From contig JQNH01000001.1 in assembly GCA_000745135.1 (NCBI GenBank), positions 1,922,001-1,986,000 on the forward strand: 64,000 nucleotides of DNA, written 5' to 3'. The notes under the pieces are model-generated. The model had not been told where the DNA came from. It saw only the letters and a list, made by a program, of their open reading frames with translations, and did not search any database. This DNA comes from Rhizobiales bacterium YIM 77505 (GTDB taxonomy: Bacteria > Pseudomonadota > Alphaproteobacteria > Rhizobiales > Beijerinckiaceae). This document shows positions 47,505 through 55,544 of this stretch, piece after piece (the stretch's first letter is position 1; the number at the start of each line of letters is the position of its first letter). The position numbers and the translations under genes were made by a program.

Positions 47505-48028
47505 CGACCGAACGGCGCTCCGCTCAACTGGAGGTGCGCGCCAAGGGCCGCCGCCTGGAGGGCTATGCGGCCCTGTTCGGCCACGAGGCGCGCATCGGCA
47601 CCTTCACTGAGACGATCCGGGCCGGGGCCTTCTCCGGCTCGCTCAATCGCGACGTGCTCGCCCTCGTGGACCATGATCCCTCGCGGGTCCTGGCGCGGAC
47701 CAAGAGCGGCACCCTGCGCCTTGGCGAGGACTCGCGCGGGCTCGCCTTCGACCTCGACATCCCCGAGACGAGCCACGGGCGTGACGTGCTGGCGCTCGCG
47801 GAGCGCGGCGATTTAGGCGGCATGTCCTTCGGGTTCACCGTGCCCGAGGGCGGCGACCACTGGGAAGGCGAGCGCCGTGAGTTGCGCAACGTGACGCTCC
47901 ACGAGATCAGCGTGGTCCTGGCGTGGCCGGCCTATGACGGCACGGTTGTTCACGCCCGCTCCGCGCTCACGGCCTTGGGCGCGCGACTCGCCCTCGCCCG
48001 CCGGTATCTCGAGTTGTTGAGGGCCTAA
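47501..48028 (+). CDS. HK97-family prohead protease
   Basis: A 175-residue serine protease. RLEGYAALFGHEARIGTFTE near residue 18 is the typical N-terminal strand, VDHDPSRVLARTKSGTLRL near residue 56 carries the catalytic His, and GGMSFGFTVPEGGDHW near residue 106 the catalytic Ser. It cuts the delta domain of the capsid protein during head maturation. Here it is encoded after, not before, the capsid gene, overlapping it by ATGA. The portal gene follows after two bases. Confidence 0.92.
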   Translation: MTTERRSAQLEVRAKGRRLEGYAALFGHEARIGTFTETIRAGAFSGSLNRDVLALVDHDPSRVLARTKSGTLRLGEDSRGLAFDLDIPETSHGRDVLALAERGDLGGMSFGFTVPEGGDHWEGERRELRNVTLHEISVVLAWPAYDGTVVHARSALTALGARLALARRYLELLRA

Positions 48029-48030
48029 AC

Positions 48031-49254
48031 ATGGGCTTCCTTGCGCGCCTCTTCGGGTCGGAAACGCGGGCCGGGGCCTCGCCCGCGATGCGCCTGTCCG
48101 ATCCCTACCTCGCGGAGTTCTTCGGCCATCGCCTTGGAGCGCAGAACGTCTCCGCCGACAACGTGCTCAGCAATCTCGCGGTGGCGGCCCGGTGCGTGGC
48201 GTTGCGCTCCGAGCTGTTGGCGAGCGTGCCCCTGTTCCTGTTCCGCCGCACCGATGACGGCGGCCGCGAGCGGGCGGACGATAATCCCCTGTACGGCGTC
48301 CTTCACGACCTCTTCAACCCGAACCAGACGGCCTTCGAGGGGCGCGAGTTCCTGATCCGCTCGCTTGATCTTTCCGGCAATGCTTATGCCCGGATTGAGC
48401 GCAACGCGCGCGGGCAGGTGGTGGCGCTCTATCCGCTCCCGCCCCTGAGCGTCGGCGTGGAGCGGCTGGCCTCCGGCCGGCTGCGCTATCGCGTCTCTGA
48501 GCCGAACGGCGGCGCCTATGTCCTGCTTCAGGAGGAGGTGTTGCACATTCGCGGCCCGTCCCGCGACGGCATCATGGGCTTGTCGCCCATTGCCATCGCG
48601 CGCGGCGCCCTCTCGCTCGCGCTGGCGCACCATGAGACGGCCTCCGCCCTCACGTCGAACGCCTTGCGCCCCTCTGGCGTCCTGTCGTTTGCGGATCGGC
48701 TGTCGGCGGAGCAAGCCACGCGGGTCCGGGCGCTCGTGGAGGAGCGGTTCGCAGGCGCGAGCAACGCCGGCAAGTTCATGGTCATGGACGGCGGCGCCAA
48801 GTTCGAGCGTCTGGCGTTCAGCCCCGAGGACGCGGAGTTCCTCGACAGCCGTAAGCTCGGCAATCTCGACGTCGCGCGCATCTTCGGCGTCCCGCCGACG
48901 AGTGCGGGCATCCCCGACAATGCCACCTACTCAAACACGGAGCAGGAGGCCCGCGCGCTCGTTCAGAATGCCTTGGGGCCGCTCGCCAAGCGCATCGAGG
49001 CGGCCATGGGGCGTTGCCTTCTGACAGAACAGGGCCGGCGCACGCTCTACGTGGAGCACGACCTTGATGGGCTGTTGCGCGGCGACGTGCAGGCGCGGTT
49101 TGAAGCCTACCGGATCGCTCGTGAGATCGGCGTGTTCTCACCGAACGACATCCGGCGCCGGGAGAACGAGCCGCCGATTGCGGAGGGCGACACCTACCAT
49201 CAACCCGCGAACTGGGTGCCGCTCGGGGCCGGGGCGGCGCAGGCGGAGGGCTGA
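48031..49254 (+). CDS. Phage portal protein, HK97 family
   Basis: A 407-residue portal protein that forms the DNA entry ring at the capsid vertex. Family marks are CVALRSELLASVPLFLFRR near residue 55, ALYPLPPLSVGVERL, VLHIRGPSRDGIMGLSPIA near residue 170, and IFGVPPTSAGIPDNATYSN near residue 286, followed by EQEARALVQNALGPLAKRIE. The frame is complete. It comes last of the head genes, before a 65-residue protein and the integrase. Confidence 0.93.
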   Translation: MGFLARLFGSETRAGASPAMRLSDPYLAEFFGHRLGAQNVSADNVLSNLAVAARCVALRSELLASVPLFLFRRTDDGGRERADDNPLYGVLHDLFNPNQTAFEGREFLIRSLDLSGNAYARIERNARGQVVALYPLPPLSVGVERLASGRLRYRVSEPNGGAYVLLQEEVLHIRGPSRDGIMGLSPIAIARGALSLALAHHETASALTSNALRPSGVLSFADRLSAEQATRVRALVEERFAGASNAGKFMVMDGGAKFERLAFSPEDAEFLDSRKLGNLDVARIFGVPPTSAGIPDNATYSNTEQEARALVQNALGPLAKRIEAAMGRCLLTEQGRRTLYVEHDLDGLLRGDVQARFEAYRIAREIGVFSPNDIRRRENEPPIAEGDTYHQPANWVPLGAGAAQAEG

Positions 49255-49263
49255 GGCACCGTC

Positions 49264-49461
49264 ATGGCGCGCGGCAACTGCACCTTTCGGCAAAGGGACG
49301 TGACCGCGGCCATCAAGGCCGTGACGGCGGCCGGCCGTGAGGTGCATCGCATCGAAATCGACCCGGACGGCCGCATTCGGATCATTATCGTGACCACGAG
49401 CGAGCCGAATGAGCTTGACGAGGAGCTGAAACGTTTCGAGGCCCGGCATGGTCAGCGTTAA
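49264..49461 (+). CDS. Small protein between portal and integrase
   Basis: A 65-residue protein, [20 protein letters not shown] at the start, then [17 protein letters not shown] and a charged helical end. The mix of one helix and two strands resembles short phage proteins of unknown role that often sit directly in front of an integrase. Its stop lies inside the first codons of the integrase gene, so the two are co-translated. It could be an excision or regulatory helper, but this is only a guess. Confidence 0.6.
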   Translation: MARGNCTFRQRDVTAAIKAVTAAGREVHRIEIDPDGRIRIIIVTTSEPNELDEELKRFEARHGQR

Positions 49462-50467
49462 GTTGAAAGGCGTGTTCAAGGCCACGGCCAAAGGCCGGAC
49501 CTACTACTACGCCTGGCGTGGCGGCCCTCGCCTGCGGGGCGAGCCCGGCTCGCCCGAGTTTGTCGCCAGCTACCACGAGGCTCACGAGAACCGCCGGACC
49601 AGGGACGACGGCCGGTTCCGGTCGCTCGTAACGCTGTACCGCAGGAGCGGCGCCTATCGGGACGACCTTGCGCCCTCGACCAAGGCGCAATGGTCGCCGT
49701 GGCTTGACCGCCTGTCCGACTATTTCGGTGAGCTTCGCGTCGCTCAGTTCGACCGGCCTGAGAAGATCAGGCCCATTATCATCAAGTGGCGCAACACCTA
49801 CGCCGCAACGCCCCGCACCGCCGATTATGGAATGCAAGTTCTGTCCCGCGTTCTGTCCTTTGCTGTTGAACAGGGCAAGATCGCCTCGAACCCGTGCGTC
49901 GGCATAAAGCAGCTCTACAGCGCGGACCGCTCCGAGATCATTTGGACAGACGCCGACATTAAGCAGATCAAGACCGCATGCTCACCCGAGATCGCCCACG
50001 CCGTGGACCTGGCGGCCCATACAGGCTTGCGGCAAGGCGACCTTCTGCGCCTGTGCTGGTCGCATGTTGGAGAGGACGCCATTGTGTTCGCGACCGGCAA
50101 GAGCCGGGGGCGGCGCGAGGCGATTGTTCCGCTCTATGGCGCCTTGCAGGACGTGTTGGCGCGAATCCCTAAACGCTCGCCCACGATCCTGACGAACCAG
50201 CGCGGCCGGCCGTGGACCACAGACGGGTTTGGCAGCTCGTTCAACAAGGCAAAGATCAAGGCCGGCCTGGCAGGCCGCGACCTTCATTTTCACGATCTGA
50301 GAGGCACGGCGGCGACCCGCTTCTATGTCGCCGGCCTGTCCGAGCGCGTGATCGCGGAGATCATGGGCTGGGAAGAGGAATACGTCGCTCGAATCATCCG
50401 CCGCTACGTCGGCCGGGCTGCGGCGACGAAAGCGATTATCCGACAGCTCAACGAAAGGAGAACGTGA
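49448..50467 (+). CDS. int: Tyrosine site-specific recombinase (integrase)
   Basis: A 339-residue integrase. The N-terminal third (about residues 55-150) is the core-binding domain, and the catalytic domain follows. Catalytic residues: Arg in [16 protein letters not shown], His and Arg in [13 protein letters not shown], Trp of [12 protein letters not shown] in place of the second His, and the nucleophile Tyr in [12 protein letters not shown] near residue 320. It would cut and join the 48-bp core in the tRNA-Gly gene, which begins 73 bp after its stop. Transcription runs toward the attachment site, so in the excised circle it would continue into the replication genes. Confidence 0.93.
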   Translation: MVSVKLKGVFKATAKGRTYYYAWRGGPRLRGEPGSPEFVASYHEAHENRRTRDDGRFRSLVTLYRRSGAYRDDLAPSTKAQWSPWLDRLSDYFGELRVAQFDRPEKIRPIIIKWRNTYAATPRTADYGMQVLSRVLSFAVEQGKIASNPCVGIKQLYSADRSEIIWTDADIKQIKTACSPEIAHAVDLAAHTGLRQGDLLRLCWSHVGEDAIVFATGKSRGRREAIVPLYGALQDVLARIPKRSPTILTNQRGRPWTTDGFGSSFNKAKIKAGLAGRDLHFHDLRGTAATRFYVAGLSERVIAEIMGWEEEYVARIIRRYVGRAAATKAIIRQLNERRT

Positions 50468-50468
50468 G

Positions 50469-50603
50469 GTGCAAAACTCGCAGCAAAACCGCCCTGATGT
50501 TCTGGGCGAAGATCCAAGGCTAACCCCTTGCGGGAGCTTTGGAGCGGGCGATGGGAATCGAACCCACGACATTCAGCTTGGGAAGCTGACGTTCTACCTC
50601 TGA
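50469..50603 (+). CDS. Start half of the reading frame split by integration
   Basis: A GTG at 50469 lies two bases after the integrase stop, with AAGGAGA seven bases before it. In the integrated state the frame continues antisense through the tRNA gene and stops at 50603 after 44 residues. In the circle it would leave the 48-bp core into the left end (39823-40159) without a stop and give 151 residues. The sequence begins VQNSQQNRPDVLGEDPRLTP. The part over the tRNA (GDGNRTHDIQLGKL) is constrained by tRNA sequence and not by protein function. Confidence 0.45.
   Translation: MQNSQQNRPDVLGEDPRLTPCGSFGAGDGNRTHDIQLGKLTFYL
50540..50587. repeat. attR: right copy of the 48-bp attachment core
   Basis: Identical to 39775-39822. 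It forms the 3' part of the intact tRNA-Gly gene, from inside the anticodon arm to the CCA end, so integration restored the tRNA. The integrase gene lies next to it. Confidence 0.95.
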
Positions 50604-50614
50604 ACTACGCCCGC
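50540..50614 (-). tRNA. tRNA-Gly(CCC), intact, used as integration site
   Basis: Read on the minus strand, the acceptor stem is GCGGGCG paired with CGCCCGC, the D-arm is GTTCAGAGGTAGAAC, the anticodon arm has stem TCAGC/GCTGA with loop TTCCCAA (anticodon CCC), and the T-arm is CGTGGGTTCGATTCCCATG-like. U is at the discriminator position and CCA is encoded. It reads GGG codons. The 3' 48 bases are duplicated at 39775-39822. Confidence 0.95.
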
Positions 50615-50679
50615 GCTGCGCTATACATAGCGGCGAGACGAGGCCTCCTGCAAGGCCTCCCCGCCAACTCTGCCCTGCC

Positions 50680-51465
50680 ATGCTTGCCCGTATCGTCCGC
50701 GATCCGCGCACCGAGCGCGTCATTCTCGGCCTTATTATCTTCAACGCCATCACGCTCGGCCTGGAGACGAGCCCAAGCGTCATGGCGCGCTACGGGGGCC
50801 TCCTGCACGCCGTCGATCAAGCCGTTCTCGTTGTGTTCGTAGCCGAAATCCTGGCCCGGATCGCCGTGCATCGCCTGAGTTTCTTCCGGGATCCGTGGAG
50901 CTTGTTCGATTTCTTCGTCGTCGCGATCTCGATCGTGCCGGCGACCGAATCGCTCACCGTCCTGCGCGCGCTGCGCATCCTGCGCATCCTGCGGCTCATC
51001 ACCGCAATTCCCTCCTTGAGGCGAGTGGTCGGCGGTCTGGTGGGCGCTCTGCCCGGGATGGGGTCGATTCTGCTCCTGCTTCTCCTGATCTTCTATGTGT
51101 TCTCCGTCATGGCCGCAAAACTCTTCGGCGCGTCGAAGCCCGAGCTCTTCGGGGATCTCGGCACGGCCGCCTACACGCTTTTCCAGGTCATGACGTTCGA
51201 CGACTGGTCGGCCGGCGTCGTGAAGCCCCTTATGGAGGAACACCCCTACGCGGCGCTTTTCTTCATCGTGTTCATCCTGCTTTCCACCTTCATGGTGCTG
51301 AACCTCTTCATCGGCGTGGTGGTGAGCGCCCTCGACGAGGAGAGCGCCGCCGACGCGCCGAAGCTCACCCGTCCGGCCGGTCTCGATGAGCGCATTCTGG
51401 CCGAGCTCTCTGCTCTGCGAGCGGAGGTGGCCGCCCTGCGGGAGAGAATGGCGGAGAAGGCGTGA
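50680..51465 (+). CDS. Single-domain voltage-gated cation channel with DDW filter
   Basis: A 261-residue six-helix channel subunit of the bacterial NaChBac type, which works as a tetramer in the inner membrane. S1-S3 cover about residues 13-85. S4 has four arginines at every third place (R96, R99, R102, R105 in VLRALRILRILRLI). The pore loop reads TLFQVMTFDDWSAG with the filter TFDDWSA at 172-178, followed by S6 with FMVLNLFIGVVVSALDEE and a C-terminal coiled coil (LSALRAEVAALRERMAEKA). Known sodium channels of the group have TLESW; two acidic residues favour calcium. The gene sits just outside the integrated element. Confidence 0.87.
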   Translation: MLARIVRDPRTERVILGLIIFNAITLGLETSPSVMARYGGLLHAVDQAVLVVFVAEILARIAVHRLSFFRDPWSLFDFFVVAISIVPATESLTVLRALRILRILRLITAIPSLRRVVGGLVGALPGMGSILLLLLLIFYVFSVMAAKLFGASKPELFGDLGTAAYTLFQVMTFDDWSAGVVKPLMEEHPYAALFFIVFILLSTFMVLNLFIGVVVSALDEESAADAPKLTRPAGLDERILAELSALRAEVAALRERMAEKA

Positions 51466-51648
51466 GGGCAAGCCGGCGCTTGCAATTTCCTCGGCAGTGC
51501 TCCTGCCCGGCGGAGTAGCACCGCGCGGACCTGGCGCCTCAAGTGGCCGCAGCGCGGGCTCATGCATCTGATCGACACGGCGGGCGACCCGGCGCCTGTC
51601 GCGCAGCTGTGAGGCGCGTACCTAGGGGACTTCCCTCATCAGGGCTCT

Positions 51649-52839
51649 TTAGACGAAGTGTTTGGAGAGCTTCAGCTCCTGGCCCTGGTAGTTGGACGTG
51701 CCGATCTGCCCGTAGAGGGTGTCCGGCTCCTCGGCCATGCGTTCGAAGGCGAGCCGGCCAACCATTTGCCCGTCCTCGAGGATGAAGGGCACTTCGTGGC
51801 TGCGCACCTCAAGGACGGCGCGGCTGCCCGGCTGGCCTTCCGGTGTGTAGCCAAAGCCCGGGTCGAAGAAGCCGGCGTAATGGACGCGGAACTCGCCCAT
51901 TTCGGGCGCGATCGGGACCATCTCGGCCGCGTATTGCGGCGGGATATGCAGCTTTTCCTTCGAGGCCAGAATGTAGAATTCGTTGGGATCGAGGATCAGC
52001 CGACCGTCCCCCCGGGCGCGGATCGGTTCCCAGAAATCCTCCATGCGATGGCCTGCGACGCGGTCGAGGTCGACGACATCGGTGTGGCGCTGCGCCCGAT
52101 AGCCGATGAGCCGTTCCGGGCCGATGCCGCCGAGTTCGATGCGCAGCACGAGGCCATGGCGGACGTGCAGATCTCCGTCGACGAGGCTCGTCTGCGCGTG
52201 GAGCTCGCGAAGCTCCCGGTCCGAGAGCGGCCGGTAGACATGTTCGTCCTGCTGCGCATTGCGGCGACGGAAGCGTATCTGGTTGAGCCGGCTCCCGCGC
52301 CGCACCTTGATGCTGAAGCTGCGCGGTGAAACCTCGGCGTAGAGCCTTCCCTCATAGCCGCCGGGCACGTGATCGAACACCTCACTCCGGTCGGCAATGA
52401 GCCGCGTGAAGACGTCAAGCCGCCCCGTCGAGCTCTTCGGGTTGGCCACAGCGGCCACGATCTCGGGCAGATGGAGATGCTCGAGGAGTTCCACCACGTA
52501 GACGCAGCCGCGCTCGAGCACGGCGCCCTCTTCGAGACTGATCACATCATACTGCAGTTGACGAAGCTGGTCCTCGACGCTCTTGCCCCGGCCCGGCAGG
52601 AAGCTCGCCCGCACGCGGTAGGCTCTGGCGCCAAGCCGCAAGTCAAGGCTGGCCGGCTGCAGCTGGCTTTCCTCGAACTCGGCCGCGGCGCGCAGCACCT
52701 TGCGGTGGATCAGCGTCCGGATCTCCTGCCGCGGCAAGAGGCCAGCCTTGCCCATGATCGGACCCGGCTTCGGCCGCCTTGCGCCAGCAAGATCTTGCGT
52801 TTCCGAGGCAGCGTCGAGGTCAGGGCGGGATGGGTTCAT
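51649..52839 (-). CDS. dcd: 2'-deoxycytidine 5'-triphosphate deaminase, two-domain form
   Basis: A 396-residue protein, about twice the size of E. coli Dcd, as usual in alphaproteobacteria. The N-terminal half has LQPASLDLRLGARAYRVRAS and VAAVANPKSSTGRLDVFTRL, the catalytic-site motif of the dCTP deaminase/dUTPase family. The C-terminal half repeats the fold with LILDPNEFYILASKEKLHIP and YAGFFDPGFGYTPEGQPGSR. It converts dCTP to dUTP for dTMP synthesis. The start at 52839 gives MNPSRPDLDAAS. It is convergent with the channel gene and divergent from apaG. Confidence 0.88.
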   Translation of the reverse strand: MNPSRPDLDAASETQDLAGARRPKPGPIMGKAGLLPRQEIRTLIHRKVLRAAAEFEESQLQPASLDLRLGARAYRVRASFLPGRGKSVEDQLRQLQYDVISLEEGAVLERGCVYVVELLEHLHLPEIVAAVANPKSSTGRLDVFTRLIADRSEVFDHVPGGYEGRLYAEVSPRSFSIKVRRGSRLNQIRFRRRNAQQDEHVYRPLSDRELRELHAQTSLVDGDLHVRHGLVLRIELGGIGPERLIGYRAQRHTDVVDLDRVAGHRMEDFWEPIRARGDGRLILDPNEFYILASKEKLHIPPQYAAEMVPIAPEMGEFRVHYAGFFDPGFGYTPEGQPGSRAVLEVRSHEVPFILEDGQMVGRLAFERMAEEPDTLYGQIGTSNYQGQELKLSKHFV

Positions 52840-52971
52840 GACCTGTGCTTACAGCGGGCACGCGGCCCGGACAACGCGCTGCCCGCTCCTTGCGCGTTGA
52901 CGGCCCAACAGGCGAGGCGTACGAGGGCGGAAAGGCGCCGCCGCGCGAGCCGCTTCGGAGCGTAAAGCGCC

Positions 52972-53364
52972 ATGTACAGGGCCACCACGCACGGAATCCG
53001 CATTACCGTGACGCCGCAATATCTCGAGGAGCAGTCCGCCCCCGAGAAGGGTCGGTATTTCTTTGCCTACACGGTGGAGATTGCCAACCTCTCGACGGAG
53101 CGCGTCCAGCTCCACTCCCGCTATTGGCGGATTCTCGACGGCGAGGGACGGGTCCAGGAGGTGCGAGGCGTCGGGGTCGTCGGCGAGCAACCCGTGCTCG
53201 GCCCGGGCGAGAGTTTCACCTACACCAGCGGCTGCCCCCTCCCCACTCCCAGCGGGACCATGGTCGGGACCTACACGATGGTCAAGGCGAATGGCGAGAG
53301 CTTCGAGGCGCAGATACCCGCCTTCTCCCTCGACAGCCCCTTGACCAAGCGCGTCGTCCATTAA
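52972..53364 (+). CDS. apaG: ApaG domain protein
   Basis: A 130-residue protein of the ApaG family, an immunoglobulin-like beta fold. Conserved parts are GIRITVTPQYLEEQSAPEKG at residues 8-27, FFAYTVEIANLSTERVQL, and GVVGEQPVLGPGESFTYTSG followed by MVGTYTMV. The family was linked to Co2+/Mg2+ tolerance in enterobacteria; the biochemistry is unclear. It is followed by argE after eight bases and likely shares its transcript. Confidence 0.92.
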   Translation: MYRATTHGIRITVTPQYLEEQSAPEKGRYFFAYTVEIANLSTERVQLHSRYWRILDGEGRVQEVRGVGVVGEQPVLGPGESFTYTSGCPLPTPSGTMVGTYTMVKANGESFEAQIPAFSLDSPLTKRVVH

Positions 53365-53372
53365 GGGATCTT

Positions 53373-54542
53373 ATGTCCGGTCCTCGATACACGCCGCTCG
53401 ACATGCTCGCGCGCCTCGTGGCCTTCGACACCGAGAGCGCAAGATCGAACCTCGCGCTGATCGCCTTCGTCGAGGACTACCTCAAGGGCTGGGGGATACC
53501 CTATGTGCGGAGCCTCAACGCCACCGGCGACAAGGCCGCACTCTTTGCGACCATCGGGCCGACCGACCGCGGCGGCATCGTCCTCTCCGGCCATACCGAT
53601 ACCGTGCCGGTCACCGGCCAATCCTGGACAAGCGATCCCCTCACCCTAAGGATCGAGAACGGGCGGGCTTATGGCCGCGGCACTGTGGACATGAAGGGCT
53701 TTGCAGCCCTTGCCCTTGCCCTCGTGCCCGAGTTTCTCGCTGCCGGCCTCCAGACGCCGATCCATATTCTCCTCTCCTATGACGAGGAGACCACCTGCCT
53801 CGGCGTCGTGGACGTGATCAGCCGTTTCGGGCGTGATCTACCAAGGCCGGAAGCGGTGATCGTCGGCGAACCGACGAAGCTCGAGGTGGCGGATGCGCAT
53901 AAGAGCATCGTCACCTTCCGCACGACCGTCCACGGCTTCGAGGCGCACTCCTCCAAGCCGGCGCTCGGGGCGAACGCCATCATGGCCGCCGCCGAGCTCA
54001 TCGGCGAGCTCAACCGGATCGCCGACGAGATGGTGGAGCGCGGTGACCAGAGCGGCCGGTTCGATCCTCCCTTCACGACCGTGCATGTGGGCACGATCGT
54101 CGGTGGGACGGCACGCAACATCCTGCCCAAGATGTGCAGTTTCCATTGGGAGTTCCGCGGCTTGCCGGAGCTCGACCCTGAGGAGATCCCGCGCCGCCTC
54201 GACCGTTTCGCCTGCGAGGTCGCGCTCAAGCGCCTCAACCGGCATGGGCCCTATGGACGCATCGAGACGGAGCTCGAAGTGTCGGTGCCGGGCCTTGCGC
54301 CGGAGCCTGGTTCCGCAGCCGAGCGCCTGACGCTGCGCATTGCTGAGCGCAACGGCACGATCACGGTTCCCTACGCCACCGAGGCCGGCCGCTTTCAGGC
54401 GGCGGGAATTCCGACCGTCGTCTGCGGCCCGGGCTCCATTGATCAGGCCCATCAGCCCGACGAATACATCACCTTGGACGATCTTGCCGCCGGCGAGGCC
54501 TTCATGCGCCGCCTCGCGGCACACTGCTCGGGACGTGCCTGA
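53373..54542 (+). CDS. argE: Acetylornithine deacetylase
   Basis: A 389-residue M20-family zinc peptidase. SGHTDTVPVTGQSW at about residues 70-83 holds the first metal His with Asp, GRGTVDMKGFAAL holds the bridging Asp, and LLSYDEETTCLG the catalytic Glu pair. Near the end GSIDQAHQPDEYI carries the last metal His. This set and the closing sequence are typical of ArgE, which releases ornithine from N-acetylornithine in arginine synthesis. Genes for ArgF and ArgD lie close by on the opposite strand. Its stop is 12 bp from that of hslO. Confidence 0.88.
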   Translation: MSGPRYTPLDMLARLVAFDTESARSNLALIAFVEDYLKGWGIPYVRSLNATGDKAALFATIGPTDRGGIVLSGHTDTVPVTGQSWTSDPLTLRIENGRAYGRGTVDMKGFAALALALVPEFLAAGLQTPIHILLSYDEETTCLGVVDVISRFGRDLPRPEAVIVGEPTKLEVADAHKSIVTFRTTVHGFEAHSSKPALGANAIMAAAELIGELNRIADEMVERGDQSGRFDPPFTTVHVGTIVGGTARNILPKMCSFHWEFRGLPELDPEEIPRRLDRFACEVALKRLNRHGPYGRIETELEVSVPGLAPEPGSAAERLTLRIAERNGTITVPYATEAGRFQAAGIPTVVCGPGSIDQAHQPDEYITLDDLAAGEAFMRRLAAHCSGRA

Positions 54543-54554
54543 TCGGGCTGCGCT

Positions 54555-55544
54555 TCAGGGCCCTGCCGGCGGCGCGATCTCGGCCTCGACCGCGGCAGGA
54601 TCGAGATCGTAGCGCTGCGAACAGAACTCGCAGGTGATCTCGATACGGCCGTTGTCGCCGATCATGTGGCGGCGATCGTCGGGGCTGAACTGCCGCATCA
54701 TGCGCATGATGCGCTCCCGCGAGCAGCGGCACGCCTCGCGCACCTTCTGGGCGTTGAACACCCTCACCCCGCGCTCGTGGAACAAACGGTACAGGAGCCG
54801 CTCGCTGGAGACGGCAGGATCGATGAGCTCGTGGTCCTCCACGGTGTCGAGAAGGGCCTTCGCTTCGCGCCAAGCGTCGTCCTCATCAGCGGAGGCCGGC
54901 GTGAGCACAGAATGTCCTTCGGGCGCGTCGCCGGGGTGGAGGTCGGCCTGACGCATCCGCTCCGGGGAAGTCGGAAGGAACTGGACCATCAATCCCCCAC
55001 CGCGATAGGCGCGACGCCCGTCCTCGAACTGTTCGGCGACTGCAAGGCGTACCCGGGTCGGAATCTGCTCGGACTGGCGGAAATACTGATGCGCCGCCTC
55101 TTCCAGCCCCTGCCCCTCCAGCGCCACCACGCCCTGGTAGCGACTGCGCTCGGTTCCCTGATCGATGGTCAAAGCCAGGATGCCATGCCCGAGGAGCTCG
55201 CCCGTGCGCGCACCAGGGCCCATGGCCGCAAGCCGATCGCGGTCGAAACGGGCGGTGGCGCGGATACGGTCGGGGGCTTCGAAATCCACGACCATCATCT
55301 CGACCGGTCCATCGGACTTCGTCTGAAGCTGGAAACGGCCTTGGAGCTTCAAAGACGCGCCGAGGAGGACCGTGAGAGCCGCAGCTTCGGCCAACGCACG
55401 CGACACCGCATCCGGATAACCGTGACGGCTCAGGATCGTGTCGATCGCGGGTCCGAGCCGCACCGCCCGGCCCCGACAGTCCAAGGCCTCGACTGCGAAG
55501 GGAAGAACAGTGTCGTCCTCGCCTTCGAACGAGGAAGAAGTCAT
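54555..55544 (-). CDS. hslO: Redox-regulated chaperone Hsp33
   Basis: A 329-residue chaperone. The N-terminal domain has [21 protein letters not shown]-like sequence and [19 protein letters not shown]. The zinc switch near the end is complete: CRC ([11 protein letters not shown], near residue 275) and CEFC ([12 protein letters not shown], near residue 308). Oxidation of these cysteines releases zinc and activates holdase function during oxidative stress. The ATG at 55544 overlaps the argF stop by ATGA, so it is the last gene of an argD-argF-hslO operon, a layout common in Hyphomicrobiales. Confidence 0.92.
   Translation of the reverse strand: MTSSSFEGEDDTVLPFAVEALDCRGRAVRLGPAIDTILSRHGYPDAVSRALAEAAALTVLLGASLKLQGRFQLQTKSDGPVEMMVVDFEAPDRIRATARFDRDRLAAMGPGARTGELLGHGILALTIDQGTERSRYQGVVALEGQGLEEAAHQYFRQSEQIPTRVRLAVAEQFEDGRRAYRGGGLMVQFLPTSPERMRQADLHPGDAPEGHSVLTPASADEDDAWREAKALLDTVEDHELIDPAVSSERLLYRLFHERGVRVFNAQKVREACRCSRERIMRMMRQFSPDDRRHMIGDNGRIEITCEFCSQRYDLDPAAVEAEIAPPAGP

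Larger units (their letters stand above)
39775..50587. mobile_element. Integrated capsid-encoding element (probable phage satellite) in tRNA-Gly
   Basis: The segment is bounded by a perfect 48-bp repeat of the tRNA 3' end and has a tyrosine integrase at its right edge. Inside are, in order, a replication protein, a small protein, HNH nuclease, large terminase, a divergent XRE regulator, small proteins, a MerR-like regulator, major capsid, prohead protease, portal and integrase. All are on the plus strand except the XRE gene. Tail, head-tail connector, lysis and small terminase genes are missing. Frames are intact and mostly overlap, so it does not look like a decaying prophage. At 10.8 kb it is small for a tailed phage; the content matches capsid-forming satellites of the cf-PICI kind. 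Confidence 0.85.

Noticed and set aside
39775-50587. A full temperate prophage
   Set aside because: No tail tape measure, tail tube, baseplate, connector, holin, endolysin or small terminase could be found in any frame.
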